From Simonsiella muelleri ATCC 29453 (GTDB taxonomy: Bacteria; Pseudomonadota; Gammaproteobacteria; Burkholderiales; Neisseriaceae), in contig NZ_CP019448.1 of assembly GCF_002951835.1 (NCBI RefSeq), positions 310,001 to 374,000 on the forward strand: 64,000 nucleotides of DNA, written 5' to 3'. Numbering within the stretch: the stretch's first letter is position 1; the number at the start of each line of letters is the position of its first letter. The translations under genes were made by a program, and so were the position numbers. Below are positions 43,515-51,534 of the stretch, one piece after another. The notes beneath the pieces were generated by a model. That model was not told the origin of the DNA. It saw nothing but the letters and a program-made list of their open reading frames with translations, and ran no database searches.

Positions 43515-43889
43515 TTATTTGGCTGGACTGGCTGATGATGCGCTGGCAGTGGCTTGATTTGACGTAAATTTTGCTATGCAAATGTTGATGGTGTCATTGC
43601 TAACTTGTTGTAATTTTGGGTCATTGACGCTCTTGTCAAAATCTTTGATGGCATTTTCCCATTCGTTTTGGCTACCATAAGCTTTAATGCCTTCATCGTA
43701 TACACAATCGCAAGTTTGTTGTGCAAATTGCTGTTTTTCGGGGCTGGCAGGTTTGTCGCCTAACGCTGATTGTACGCAAGCTTTGGTAAAATTTTGGCGA
43801 ATTGATGATGTGGATTTGGGTTCTTCTTGTTTTTTGTCAAAACAAGCAGTTAATGATAACAACACGCTGATTAAAATTAATTTTTTCAT
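43515..43889 (-). CDS. Putative lipoprotein, function unknown
   Basis: 124 residues. Signal peptide with lipobox LTAC at residue 16, so probably a lipid-anchored envelope protein. The mature part has two more cysteine sites (KACVQ and QTCDCVYDE) plus ICIAKF, a pattern that may form disulfides, and an Ala/Ser-rich tail. Not recognised beyond this. Its start lies 4 bases after the stop of the rhomboid gene, so it is the second gene of that unit. Confidence 0.75.
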   Translation of the reverse strand: MKKLILISVLLSLTACFDKKQEEPKSTSSIRQNFTKACVQSALGDKPASPEKQQFAQQTCDCVYDEGIKAYGSQNEWENAIKDFDKSVNDPKLQQVSNDTINICIAKFTSNQATASASSASPAK

Positions 43890-43893
43890 GAGA

Positions 43894-44556
43894 TTAACGT
43901 CCCTTTTTGTTAATTAAAATTTCATAAGCCAAATACAATAAAGGCAGCAACATAATGCCAATATACAATTTATTTTGTAATAAATAGGCTATTGGCGTAA
44001 AAATTGCCACAAAAATCATGCCACACATTGCGCCGCCTAAATGCGCCGAATGTCCCGTATTATCGCCTTGACGTGGTTTGAGCATCATCGCTACCGAATA
44101 GGCAAAATATAAAGTCGCGAAAATCCAAGATGTTACAGGAATAAAATACAAGTAAATTGTTTGTAAAGGCGCAAGCGCAACCGTGGCAAACAACACCCCA
44201 GATACCCCACCTGATGCCCCAATTGCGGTGTAACTTGGGCGTTTTTGGTAGAGCCAAAATGAAAACGCATTGCCAGCCAACACCGATGCCAAATACAAGC
44301 CCAAAAATAGCCACACGCCATACACCGCCGCAATCACACGCGAGAAAAAATACAGCGTAAACATATTAAAAAACAAATGCATCATGTCCGCGTGCAAAAA
44401 TGCAGACGTGATAAAACGATAATATTGTTTGTCGCGCGTGATTGCACCTACATTGAACGCGTAACGCTGAAACAGCGCATTGTTGTTGAATGCCATCAAA
44501 CTGGTTATACAAGTAATAATGATGATAAATATTGGAATTAATTCAATTAAATTCAT
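43894..44556 (-). CDS. Rhomboid-family intramembrane serine protease
   Basis: 220 residues with about six helices. The catalytic serine is in IGASGGVSGVLFA and the catalytic histidine in SAHLGGAMCGMIF; HADMMHLFFNMFTLYFFSRV carries the conserved HxxxN region. It cleaves single-pass membrane proteins within the bilayer. The substrate is unknown; the lipoprotein gene just downstream is a candidate partner by position only. Confidence 0.9.
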   Translation of the reverse strand: MNLIELIPIFIIIITCITSLMAFNNNALFQRYAFNVGAITRDKQYYRFITSAFLHADMMHLFFNMFTLYFFSRVIAAVYGVWLFLGLYLASVLAGNAFSFWLYQKRPSYTAIGASGGVSGVLFATVALAPLQTIYLYFIPVTSWIFATLYFAYSVAMMLKPRQGDNTGHSAHLGGAMCGMIFVAIFTPIAYLLQNKLYIGIMLLPLLYLAYEILINKKGR

Positions 44557-44599
44557 TTGATTAGATGCTTTCTAGAAATTTTCAGGCAGCCTGTAGCCA

Positions 44600-45004
44600 T
44601 TATTTATGATGACAACCGCCACTGCCACAACCCGATGATTTTTTCGGTGTACTGTCAAATTCACGTGTTTCACCTGCGATGGCAAGGCGTTTTAAATAAT
44701 CTTGCCACAAAGCGTCTTGATTTTCACTCAAATATTGTAAATAAGCCCAACCATACAGACCGCTATCGTGTCCGTCTGAAAATACAATTTTGAGTGCATA
44801 ATTGCCAACTGCTTCCAAATCGGTGATGGTTACGGTGCGTTTGCCTGTTTGTAGCGTTTCTTGCCCGATGCCGTGTCCGCGTACTTCTGCGCTGGGTGAA
44901 TACACACGTAAAAATTCAGCTGGTAGATGATATTCTTGATTGACATAACGAATTTTGAGTAAATCGTGTTCGGAATTGAGTCGGATTTCTTCGGGTAAAT
45001 TCAT
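44600..45004 (-). CDS. DUF971 family protein
   Basis: 134 residues from the ATG at 45004, chosen because the longer frame would translate a DUS. EEIRLNSEHDLLKIRYVNQE, RVYSPSAEVRGHG and the later FSDGHDSGLYGWAYL match DUF971, the domain also found at the N-terminus of gamma-butyrobetaine hydroxylase. It ends in the cysteine/histidine tail GCGSGGCHHK, which could bind metal. It has been linked to Fe-S protein maturation in some species; not shown here. Confidence 0.82.
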   Translation of the reverse strand: MNLPEEIRLNSEHDLLKIRYVNQEYHLPAEFLRVYSPSAEVRGHGIGQETLQTGKRTVTITDLEAVGNYALKIVFSDGHDSGLYGWAYLQYLSENQDALWQDYLKRLAIAGETREFDSTPKKSSGCGSGGCHHK

Positions 45005-45116
45005 TTTCAGGCTGCCTTGTATGAGAAAGGGGGATTTTAGCAGATTTTTAGGTTGAAATTTGGCGCGTGTTTTCACAAAATTCAGGAAAAATATGCATTC
45101 AGGCAGCCTGAAAAAC

Positions 45117-46463
45117 CTATGCCGTCTCTTTCAATTCAATCGCTGCCGCCAATAACGATAATCGCGCCATCACGCCATAAACATATAAACGATTGGACGA
45201 ACAATCAGGATTATCCGCATTCGGGCGCGCCATGCCCATTTCGTCCCACTGTGCAAAAATGCGTTTGGATTCGGTTTCTGTTTCCACATCTTGTGCGCTG
45301 CCAGCATTCGGAATGCTTTGATTTAATGGTACAAATACCATGCCTCCAGCGTTTAAGTTTTCATCGTTTTTGCGTCCTTCGTGGACACGGAAAAAGCCGC
45401 CAATCACAAACCTATCCATCATATAAACCACAGGTTCGGACACTGCGCCATTTAAGGTTTCGTAAGTGTAAATTCCTTCCTGAACAATGACTTCTGACAC
45501 TTCCAAACCTTCTTTGACTTTTGCCATTTTGTTGCGATTTTTGCGATTTAAACCGCGCATTTCATCGGCTGATTTCACGCTCATTACGCCCATACCGTAA
45601 GTGCCAGCATCGGCTTTGACAATCACAAAAGGCTTGTCGGTAATGCCTTTTTCGTCATATTTGGCTTGAATTTTTGTCAACATACGTTCTACTGCGTCTG
45701 CCAACGCGTCTTCGCCTTCACGTTCTTGGAAATTTAAGCCGCTAATTTGTTCAAAATACGGATTAATTTGCCATTCATCAATTTGAATTAAATCAGCAAA
45801 TTGTTTGGCAATCTGATTGTAAGCTTCAAAATGATGCGTTTTGCGGCGCGTTGTCCAACCGCCGTGTAGTGGCGGCAACACGGTTTGCGACACGCCTCGC
45901 AAAATATCGGGTACGCCAGCAGATAAATCATTGTTTATTAAAATAAAACATGGAGAAAATCCATCTGCTAAATGAATACGTTCACGCGTTCGCAATAAAG
46001 GTTCAATCAACACTTTATCGCCCAAAGCCGTTTCAAATTCAGTTGCTTGCGTCAATTCGGGATTGAAGGAGCCGATGCGAACGTCAAAACCCGCGTTACG
46101 CAAAATATTCGCCAATGCATATACATTTTGCAAATAAAACGTGTTGCGCGTGTGATTTTCAGGAATCAACAGCACGGATTTGGCGGTTTCGCAAGCGCGT
46201 TCTACGGCATCTTGCGCGGCAATGGTGGCAAGCGGAATAAAGTTTGGATTCAAATTGTTAAATCCACCTGGAAAAAGATTCATGTCAATGCTTGCCATTT
46301 TGTAGCCCGCGTTGCGAATATCTACCGAGCCATAAAAAGGTGGTTGATGTTGTTTCCATTGTTGGCGAAACCATGTTTCAATTTTGCTGTGATTTTGCAG
46401 GATTTTACTTTCAAAGTCTCGTAAATAGTTGGCATATTCGGTGTGGATTTCGGGTAATTTCAT
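45117..46463 (-). CDS. gshA: Glutamate--cysteine ligase, proteobacterial type
   Basis: 448 residues. MASIDMNLFPGGFNNLNPNF, RTRERIHLADGFSPCFILIN and KADAGTYGMGVMSV mark the GshA type found in Neisseriaceae and acidithiobacilli, different from the E. coli enzyme. It makes gamma-glutamylcysteine, the first step of glutathione synthesis. gshB is not nearby. Single gene on the minus strand. Confidence 0.88.
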   Translation of the reverse strand: MKLPEIHTEYANYLRDFESKILQNHSKIETWFRQQWKQHQPPFYGSVDIRNAGYKMASIDMNLFPGGFNNLNPNFIPLATIAAQDAVERACETAKSVLLIPENHTRNTFYLQNVYALANILRNAGFDVRIGSFNPELTQATEFETALGDKVLIEPLLRTRERIHLADGFSPCFILINNDLSAGVPDILRGVSQTVLPPLHGGWTTRRKTHHFEAYNQIAKQFADLIQIDEWQINPYFEQISGLNFQEREGEDALADAVERMLTKIQAKYDEKGITDKPFVIVKADAGTYGMGVMSVKSADEMRGLNRKNRNKMAKVKEGLEVSEVIVQEGIYTYETLNGAVSEPVVYMMDRFVIGGFFRVHEGRKNDENLNAGGMVFVPLNQSIPNAGSAQDVETETESKRIFAQWDEMGMARPNADNPDCSSNRLYVYGVMARLSLLAAAIELKETA

Positions 46464-46550
46464 GGTGTGATTCTCTTGCTAAAAAGCACATTATAATCAG
46501 AAAACAAAATTTTCAGGCTGCCTGAAAATACTAAACCTTAGTTAAATAAA

Positions 46551-47174
46551 TTATTTGACATGAAAAAGTTGATTCAATGCGTGTTCAATTTGCGCTTTGG
46601 TGCTTTCTTTGTCGTGGCTGCTGTCAATGATGGCGTAACGCTTGGGATTGGCGGCGGCGCGGTTTAAATAAGCCGTGCGAACTTGGTTGAAAAATGTGCT
46701 GTTTTCACGTTCAAAACGGTCTTTTTCTCTTGAATTTTCAATGCGTTGAATGGCAATTTCCAGTGGCACGTCTAATAAAATGGTCAAGTCAGGACGCAGG
46801 CTGCCTTGTACCCAATTTTCCAGTTGTGCGATATCGGATTCTGGTAAACCGCGTCCCCCGCCTTGATAAGCAAAAGTGGCATCGGTAAAACGGTCGGAAA
46901 CTATGCTAATATTTTGATTTAATGTAGGTAAAATAATATCGTCTAAGTGCTGTTGTCGCGCCGCAAACATCAATAAAGTTTCGGTGCGTAAGTTAATTTG
47001 GCTGGTGGGATTGAGCAAAATATCGCGTAATTTTTCGCCCAACGGCGTTCCTCCTGGTTCGCGTGTGAATTGGACGGGTAAATTTTGTTTTTCAAACCAT
47101 TGTTTAATCACATTTAATTGTGTGGTTTTGCCTGCGCCGTCAATGCCGTCTAAGCTGATGAATTTTGCGTTCAT
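46551..47174 (-). CDS. tmk: Thymidylate kinase
   Basis: 207 residues from the ATG at 47174; the longer frame reads through a DUS. P-loop SLDGIDGAGKTTQLN, TREPGGTPLGEKLRD and VSDRFTDATFAYQGGGRGLP are Tmk signatures. Phosphorylates dTMP to dTDP. Divergent from the YciO-family gene with 79 bases between starts. Confidence 0.94.
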   Translation of the reverse strand: MNAKFISLDGIDGAGKTTQLNVIKQWFEKQNLPVQFTREPGGTPLGEKLRDILLNPTSQINLRTETLLMFAARQQHLDDIILPTLNQNISIVSDRFTDATFAYQGGGRGLPESDIAQLENWVQGSLRPDLTILLDVPLEIAIQRIENSREKDRFERENSTFFNQVRTAYLNRAAANPKRYAIIDSSHDKESTKAQIEHALNQLFHVK

Positions 47175-47253
47175 GGTGTAATCCCTTTGTTGATATAATT
47201 CAATTTTATAGCAATTTTTTTCAGGCTGCCTAAACAAATTATAGGAGTTTAAT

Positions 47254-47874
47254 ATGGCACAATTTTTAACCATTCATCCCGATAATCCACAAGACCGATT
47301 AATCAAACAAGCCGTTGAAACAATTAATAAAGGTGGTGTGGTGATTTATCCGACAGATTCATGTTATGCGCTGGGTTGCCGTTTGGGCGATAAAGCCGCC
47401 ATGGAGCGCATTTTAGCCATCAGGCAAATGAATTTGAAACACCATTTTACATTGATGTGCGCCGATTTGAGCGAGTTGGGTACTTACGCCAAAGTGGATA
47501 ACAGCCAATTTCGTCAACTCAAAGCCGCTACCCCCGGTAGCTACACTTTTATTTTGCAAGCGACCAAAGAAGTCCCCAATCGCACTTTGCATCCAAAACG
47601 CAAAACCATTGGTTTGCGTGTGCCAGATAATCAAATTGCCCTAGCCTTACTGAAAGAATTGGGTGAACCGATGTTATCTTGCACCCTGATACTGCCTGAA
47701 GACAATGAACCACTAACCGACCCCTACGAAATTCGCGATCGTTTAGATTATGCTGTTGATTTAATTATAGATGGTGGATGGTGTGGCACTGAACCCACTA
47801 CCGTGATTGACATGACCGATGGTGTGGAATTGGTGCGACAGGGGCGAGGCGATGTGAGCTTATTTGGTTTGTGA
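47254..47874 (+). CDS. YciO/Sua5-family protein (threonylcarbamoyl-AMP synthase-like)
   Basis: 206 residues. YPTDSCYALGCRLGDKAAME, RQMNLKHHFTLMCADLSELG and the later TTVIDMTDGVELVRQGRGD fit the YrdC/Sua5 fold, in the YciO branch (the S/KR...KHHFTLM form). True TsaC/Sua5 members start t6A synthesis; YciO paralogues are less certain. The nearby IS982 copy lies 86 bases after its stop. Confidence 0.85.
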   Translation: MAQFLTIHPDNPQDRLIKQAVETINKGGVVIYPTDSCYALGCRLGDKAAMERILAIRQMNLKHHFTLMCADLSELGTYAKVDNSQFRQLKAATPGSYTFILQATKEVPNRTLHPKRKTIGLRVPDNQIALALLKELGEPMLSCTLILPEDNEPLTDPYEIRDRLDYAVDLIIDGGWCGTEPTTVIDMTDGVELVRQGRGDVSLFGL

Positions 47875-47960
47875 GATTTTCAGGCAGCCTGAAAGGTGAT
47901 TTTGTTTGATTTTGGGGCGTGTTGTTCTTGTTAAAATAAGTTAGCGAAAGTTTACAAATT

Positions 47961-48956
47961 ACGCCATTCTCAACTCTATCTAATTAAGATATGGCAATTG
48001 AATAAAAAGGGGCATAACCCCACTCTTAAAGATACCCGTCAAGATAATCCGAAAGAGAGACAGTTATGCCCCAAGACGAATTTATCATTAAAACGTATCT
48101 AATGGTAGATGCTTTATACAATCAGCTCGTTCAAAAACCATTAAGACAAGGTGGCTTTGCACCCAAACTTTCAGATTGTGAACTGATTTGTATGGAAATT
48201 GTTGGCGAATTTCTCGGTATGGATACCGATAAAAAAATTTGGCAATATTTCAAACAACATTGGCAAAATTGGTTTCCCAATTTAGGCTCTTACCCTAATT
48301 TTGCCAAACAATGTGCCAATTTGTATTGGGTTAAACAACAAATGCATCAAAAAATCACTGCAAATTGGTGTGAGCAAACAGAGTATTATGCAGATGCCTT
48401 TCCTATTGCAGTCTGTAAATTTGCCCGAGCTAAACGCCATCAAAATTTTCGTGCATATGCGACGTTCGGTTATTGCGCTTCCAAAAAAGAGACCTATTAT
48501 GGTTTTAAAGGTCATCTTTTGATTACTCGCTCAGGTATGATTAAAGCCTTTACTTTTACAGCTGCCAATGTTGATGAACGGCAGGTATTACCTGAACTTT
48601 TAGAAGGCAAAACAGGGTTTGTTGGTGCGGACAAAGGGTATTTAAGTTCTGAATTAAAAGATGAAATGAAACAAAGCCATATTAATTTACAAACACCTTA
48701 TCGTAGCAATATGAAAGATGACAGAAGTCCTCAATTTCTCAAATGGCTAAAAAATAGTCGCCGTATGATTGAAACAGTTATTGGTCAATTAACAGAGAGA
48801 TTTAACATGGAAATAGTTCGTACAAAAAATCTGTTTCACCAATCTAACCGTTTTATTCGGAAAATTTTATCGCATAATTTTTGCTGTTTACTGAATCAAC
48901 AAATTCAACACCCAATTACTCAATTTGCTGGGTTAATTGGGTGTTGAGAATGGCGT
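47961..48956 (+). mobile_element. IS982-family insertion sequence, copy 2, with 8-bp target duplication
   Basis: 996 bases with the same ends as copy 1. The target TACAAATT is repeated at 47953-47960 and 48957-48964, so this copy is a clean transposition product. It inserted upstream of cstA in the same orientation as that gene. Confidence 0.95.
48066..48947 (+). CDS. IS982-family transposase, copy 2
   Basis: 293 residues, identical to the copy 1 product. The gene ends 9 bases before the right IS end. DDE motifs as in copy 1. Confidence 0.9.
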   Translation: MPQDEFIIKTYLMVDALYNQLVQKPLRQGGFAPKLSDCELICMEIVGEFLGMDTDKKIWQYFKQHWQNWFPNLGSYPNFAKQCANLYWVKQQMHQKITANWCEQTEYYADAFPIAVCKFARAKRHQNFRAYATFGYCASKKETYYGFKGHLLITRSGMIKAFTFTAANVDERQVLPELLEGKTGFVGADKGYLSSELKDEMKQSHINLQTPYRSNMKDDRSPQFLKWLKNSRRMIETVIGQLTERFNMEIVRTKNLFHQSNRFIRKILSHNFCCLLNQQIQHPITQFAGLIGC

Positions 48957-48972
48957 TACAAATTGGTATAAT
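48944..48972 (+). promoter_or_regulatory. Hybrid promoter: IS982 -35 and resident -10 before cstA
   Basis: TTGAGA at 48944-48949 is inside the IS right end; TATAAT at 48967-48972 is in the flanking DNA; the spacer is exactly 17 bases. The -10 also has TGG in front (TGn, extended -10). Predicted start about 48979, giving a leader of some 63 bases before the cstA ATG at 49043. Confidence 0.7.
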
Positions 48973-49042
48973 ATACAAGGCGTGCTGGTCATTACACGGC
49001 ACTACACATAAAATTTTGATTAACTTTTTAGGACGCAATCAA

Positions 49043-51130
49043 ATGAATAAACTCAAACAGATGATTATTTGGGCGATTGTTGTACTGGTGGGGGTGGTGT
49101 CGTTTGCCACACTGGCGGTCAGTCGCGGCGAGCAAATTAGCGCGATTTGGATTGTTACGGCAGCTATTTCCACTTACGCAGTAGCGTATCGTTATTACAG
49201 TTTGTACATCGCTAACAATGTGATGCAGCTTGACCCCAATCGCTTGACTCCAGCCGAACGCCATAACGATGGCTTGGACTACGTTCCCACGCATAAGGGC
49301 GTGTTGTTCGGACACCATTTTGCAGCGATTGCGGGCGCAGGTCCATTGGTAGGGCCTGTGTTGGCGGCTCAAATGGGCTATTTACCTGGTACGCTGTGGA
49401 TTATTTTTGGCGTGGTGTTTGCGGGTGCGGTGCAGGATATGATGGTTTTATTTGTATCCATGCGCCGAGACGGTAAGTCTTTGGGCGATATAGTGAAACA
49501 GGAATTGGGTACGGTTGCTGGTGTGATTGCGTCTATCGGTATTTTGATGATTATGGTCATCATTATGGCGGTGTTGGCTCTGATTGTGGTGAAGGCGTTG
49601 GTACACAGTCCTTGGGGGACATTTACCATTGCGGCTACAATTCCAATTGCTTTATTTATGGGAATTTACACGCGCTACATTCGGGTAGGCAAAATTGGCG
49701 AAATTTCTGTTGTGGGTTTTATTTTACTGATGTTGGCGATTATTTTCGGTGATGACGTGGCACACAGTTCATTTGGTCATTTATTTGATTTAGATGGCAT
49801 TCAATTGACTTGGGCAATTATGATTTACGGCTTTATTGCTGCTGTATTGCCTGTGTGGTTATTGCTGACACCGCGCGATTATTTATCTACCTTTTTGAAA
49901 ATTGGGACGATTGTGGCGTTGGCAATTGGTATTGTGATCGTGGGTCCGACTTTGCATATGCCCGCAGTAACCAAATTTATTGATGGTACGGGACCTGTGT
50001 TTTCAGGCAGCCTGTTTCCGTTTTTGTTTATTACCATTGCTTGTGGTGCGGTATCGGGATTCCATGCGTTGATTTCATCGGGAACAACACCCAAAATGGT
50101 GGAAAACGAAACCCATGTTCGCATGATTGGTTACGGTGGCATGATTATGGAGAGTTTCGTGGCAATTATGGCATTGGCGGCAGCCAGTTCGCTTGACCCT
50201 GGTGTGTATTTTGCGATGAACAGCCCAGCCGCTTTAATTGGCACAGACGCTGCCAATGCTGCGCAAGTCATCACCGATAAAATCGGCTTTCCTGTTACCG
50301 AAGCCGCTTTGCTGGATATGGCAAAAAATGTTGGTGAAAACACAATTTTATCGCGTGCTGGTGGTGCGCCTACTTTGGCGGTTGGCATGGCAAATATCAT
50401 GAGCCAATTGATTGCTGGCGAAGGCATGATGGCATTTTGGTATCACTTTGCGTTGTTGTTTGAAGCCTTGTTTATTTTGACTGCAGTAGATGCAGGTACA
50501 CGCGTGGCGCGTTTTATGATTCAAGACTTGGGCAGCGTGTTTTACAAACCGTTTGGTAATACGGACAGCTTGCCAGCCAATTTGATTGCGACTTTTATGG
50601 CGGTGGCGTTGTGGGGTTATTTCTTGTACACAGGCGTAACCGACCCATTGGGTGGCATTAATTCACTTTGGCCTTTATTTGGTATTGCAAACCAGATGTT
50701 GGCGGGTGTGGCGTTGATTATGTGTACTGTGGTTTTGGTCAAAATGAAACGCGACAAATATGTGTGGGTAACGTTGATACCTGCGTGTGGTGTGTTATTT
50801 GTAACGTGTTACGCGGGTTTGCAAAAAGTGTTGCATTCTGATGCGAAAATCAGTTTTATGGCGCACGCCAACAAATATCAGGCAGCCTTAAACAATGGCG
50901 AAATCCTTAAACCTGCTAAAACAGCCGAAGAAATGTCGCGTATTATTTTGAATGATTATATTAATTCTGGTTTGACTGTATTGTTTTTGGCAGTGGTGGT
51001 TATTGTGGCATTTTATGGTATTCGTGTGGCAATGAAAGCGCGGAAAATCGCGTGGAGTACCGCAAAAGAAGTGCCAGCCGTATACCGCGATGGCACACAA
51101 GCACCTTCTGGAGTTAATCATGAAGCCTAA
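49043..51130 (+). CDS. cstA: Carbon starvation protein A family transporter
   Basis: 695 residues from the ATG at 49043, after TTAGGACGCAATCAA. About 16-18 hydrophobic helices. YVPTHKGVLFGHHFAAIAGA then GPLVGPVLAAQMGYLPG is the CstA signature, and GFHALISSGTTPKM is also conserved. Members import pyruvate or peptides, typically under starvation. It overlaps the small YbdD-like gene by 11 bases, the usual pair. A DUS is translated as FSGSLFPF in a loop. Expression may depend on the IS-derived promoter. Confidence 0.94.
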   Translation: MNKLKQMIIWAIVVLVGVVSFATLAVSRGEQISAIWIVTAAISTYAVAYRYYSLYIANNVMQLDPNRLTPAERHNDGLDYVPTHKGVLFGHHFAAIAGAGPLVGPVLAAQMGYLPGTLWIIFGVVFAGAVQDMMVLFVSMRRDGKSLGDIVKQELGTVAGVIASIGILMIMVIIMAVLALIVVKALVHSPWGTFTIAATIPIALFMGIYTRYIRVGKIGEISVVGFILLMLAIIFGDDVAHSSFGHLFDLDGIQLTWAIMIYGFIAAVLPVWLLLTPRDYLSTFLKIGTIVALAIGIVIVGPTLHMPAVTKFIDGTGPVFSGSLFPFLFITIACGAVSGFHALISSGTTPKMVENETHVRMIGYGGMIMESFVAIMALAAASSLDPGVYFAMNSPAALIGTDAANAAQVITDKIGFPVTEAALLDMAKNVGENTILSRAGGAPTLAVGMANIMSQLIAGEGMMAFWYHFALLFEALFILTAVDAGTRVARFMIQDLGSVFYKPFGNTDSLPANLIATFMAVALWGYFLYTGVTDPLGGINSLWPLFGIANQMLAGVALIMCTVVLVKMKRDKYVWVTLIPACGVLFVTCYAGLQKVLHSDAKISFMAHANKYQAALNNGEILKPAKTAEEMSRIILNDYINSGLTVLFLAVVVIVAFYGIRVAMKARKIAWSTAKEVPAVYRDGTQAPSGVNHEA

Positions 51131-51332
51131 TATTCACGTAAAAACGCGTTTGGCGAGTTGGTGGAAAACCGCTAAATTAACTGCCCATTTAATGGCTGGC
51201 GTGCCTGATTATGCGAATTATGTTGCCCAACAGCGTAAGCATAATCCCAATGCGCCTGTTATGACCGAGCAGCAATTCCAAGACTATTGCCGCAAACGCC
51301 GTTGTGGTGCCAATGGCGGACGTTGTTGTTAG
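51120..51332 (+). CDS. YbdD/YjiX family small protein
   Basis: 70 residues from the ATG at 51120. WWKTAKLTAHLMAGVPDYAN then YVAQQRKHNP and TEQQFQDYCRKRR match the YbdD/YjiX (DUF466) family that accompanies CstA-type carriers and is needed for pyruvate uptake by some of them. It ends in a cysteine-rich tail. Overlaps cstA by 11 bases. Confidence 0.88.
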   Translation: MKPNIHVKTRLASWWKTAKLTAHLMAGVPDYANYVAQQRKHNPNAPVMTEQQFQDYCRKRRCGANGGRCC

Positions 51333-51365
51333 GTTGTCGTAAACAATTAGCTGTTTGCTAGAAGA

Positions 51366-51405
51366 AAAAATACTCGTCAAGTTGGATACTTGGCGAGTAT
51401 TTTTC
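51366..51405 (+). terminator. Terminator of cstA-ybdD
   Basis: AAAATACTCGTCAAG and CTTGGCGAGTATTTTT form a stem with one G-T pair and a 7-base loop, ending in T5. Confidence 0.85.
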
Positions 51406-51473
51406 ATTAACGTAAAAGTTGGTAATTTTGACGTAATTCTTTTCAGGCAGCCTGAAAATTTTACGATGAAATG

Positions 51474-51528
51474 ATGGTCGTCTAAATGAAAATACGACTG
51501 TTACGAGATGCACATGGCGAACGACTAC
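51474..51528. repeat. Shortened CREE-like element at the end of nrdA
   Basis: ATGGTCGTCTAAATGAAAAT and ACGAGATGCACATGGC match the element at 59319-59400 with its middle shortened. It ends 7 bases before the nrdA stop codon. Confidence 0.5.
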
Positions 51529-51534
51529 AAAAAA

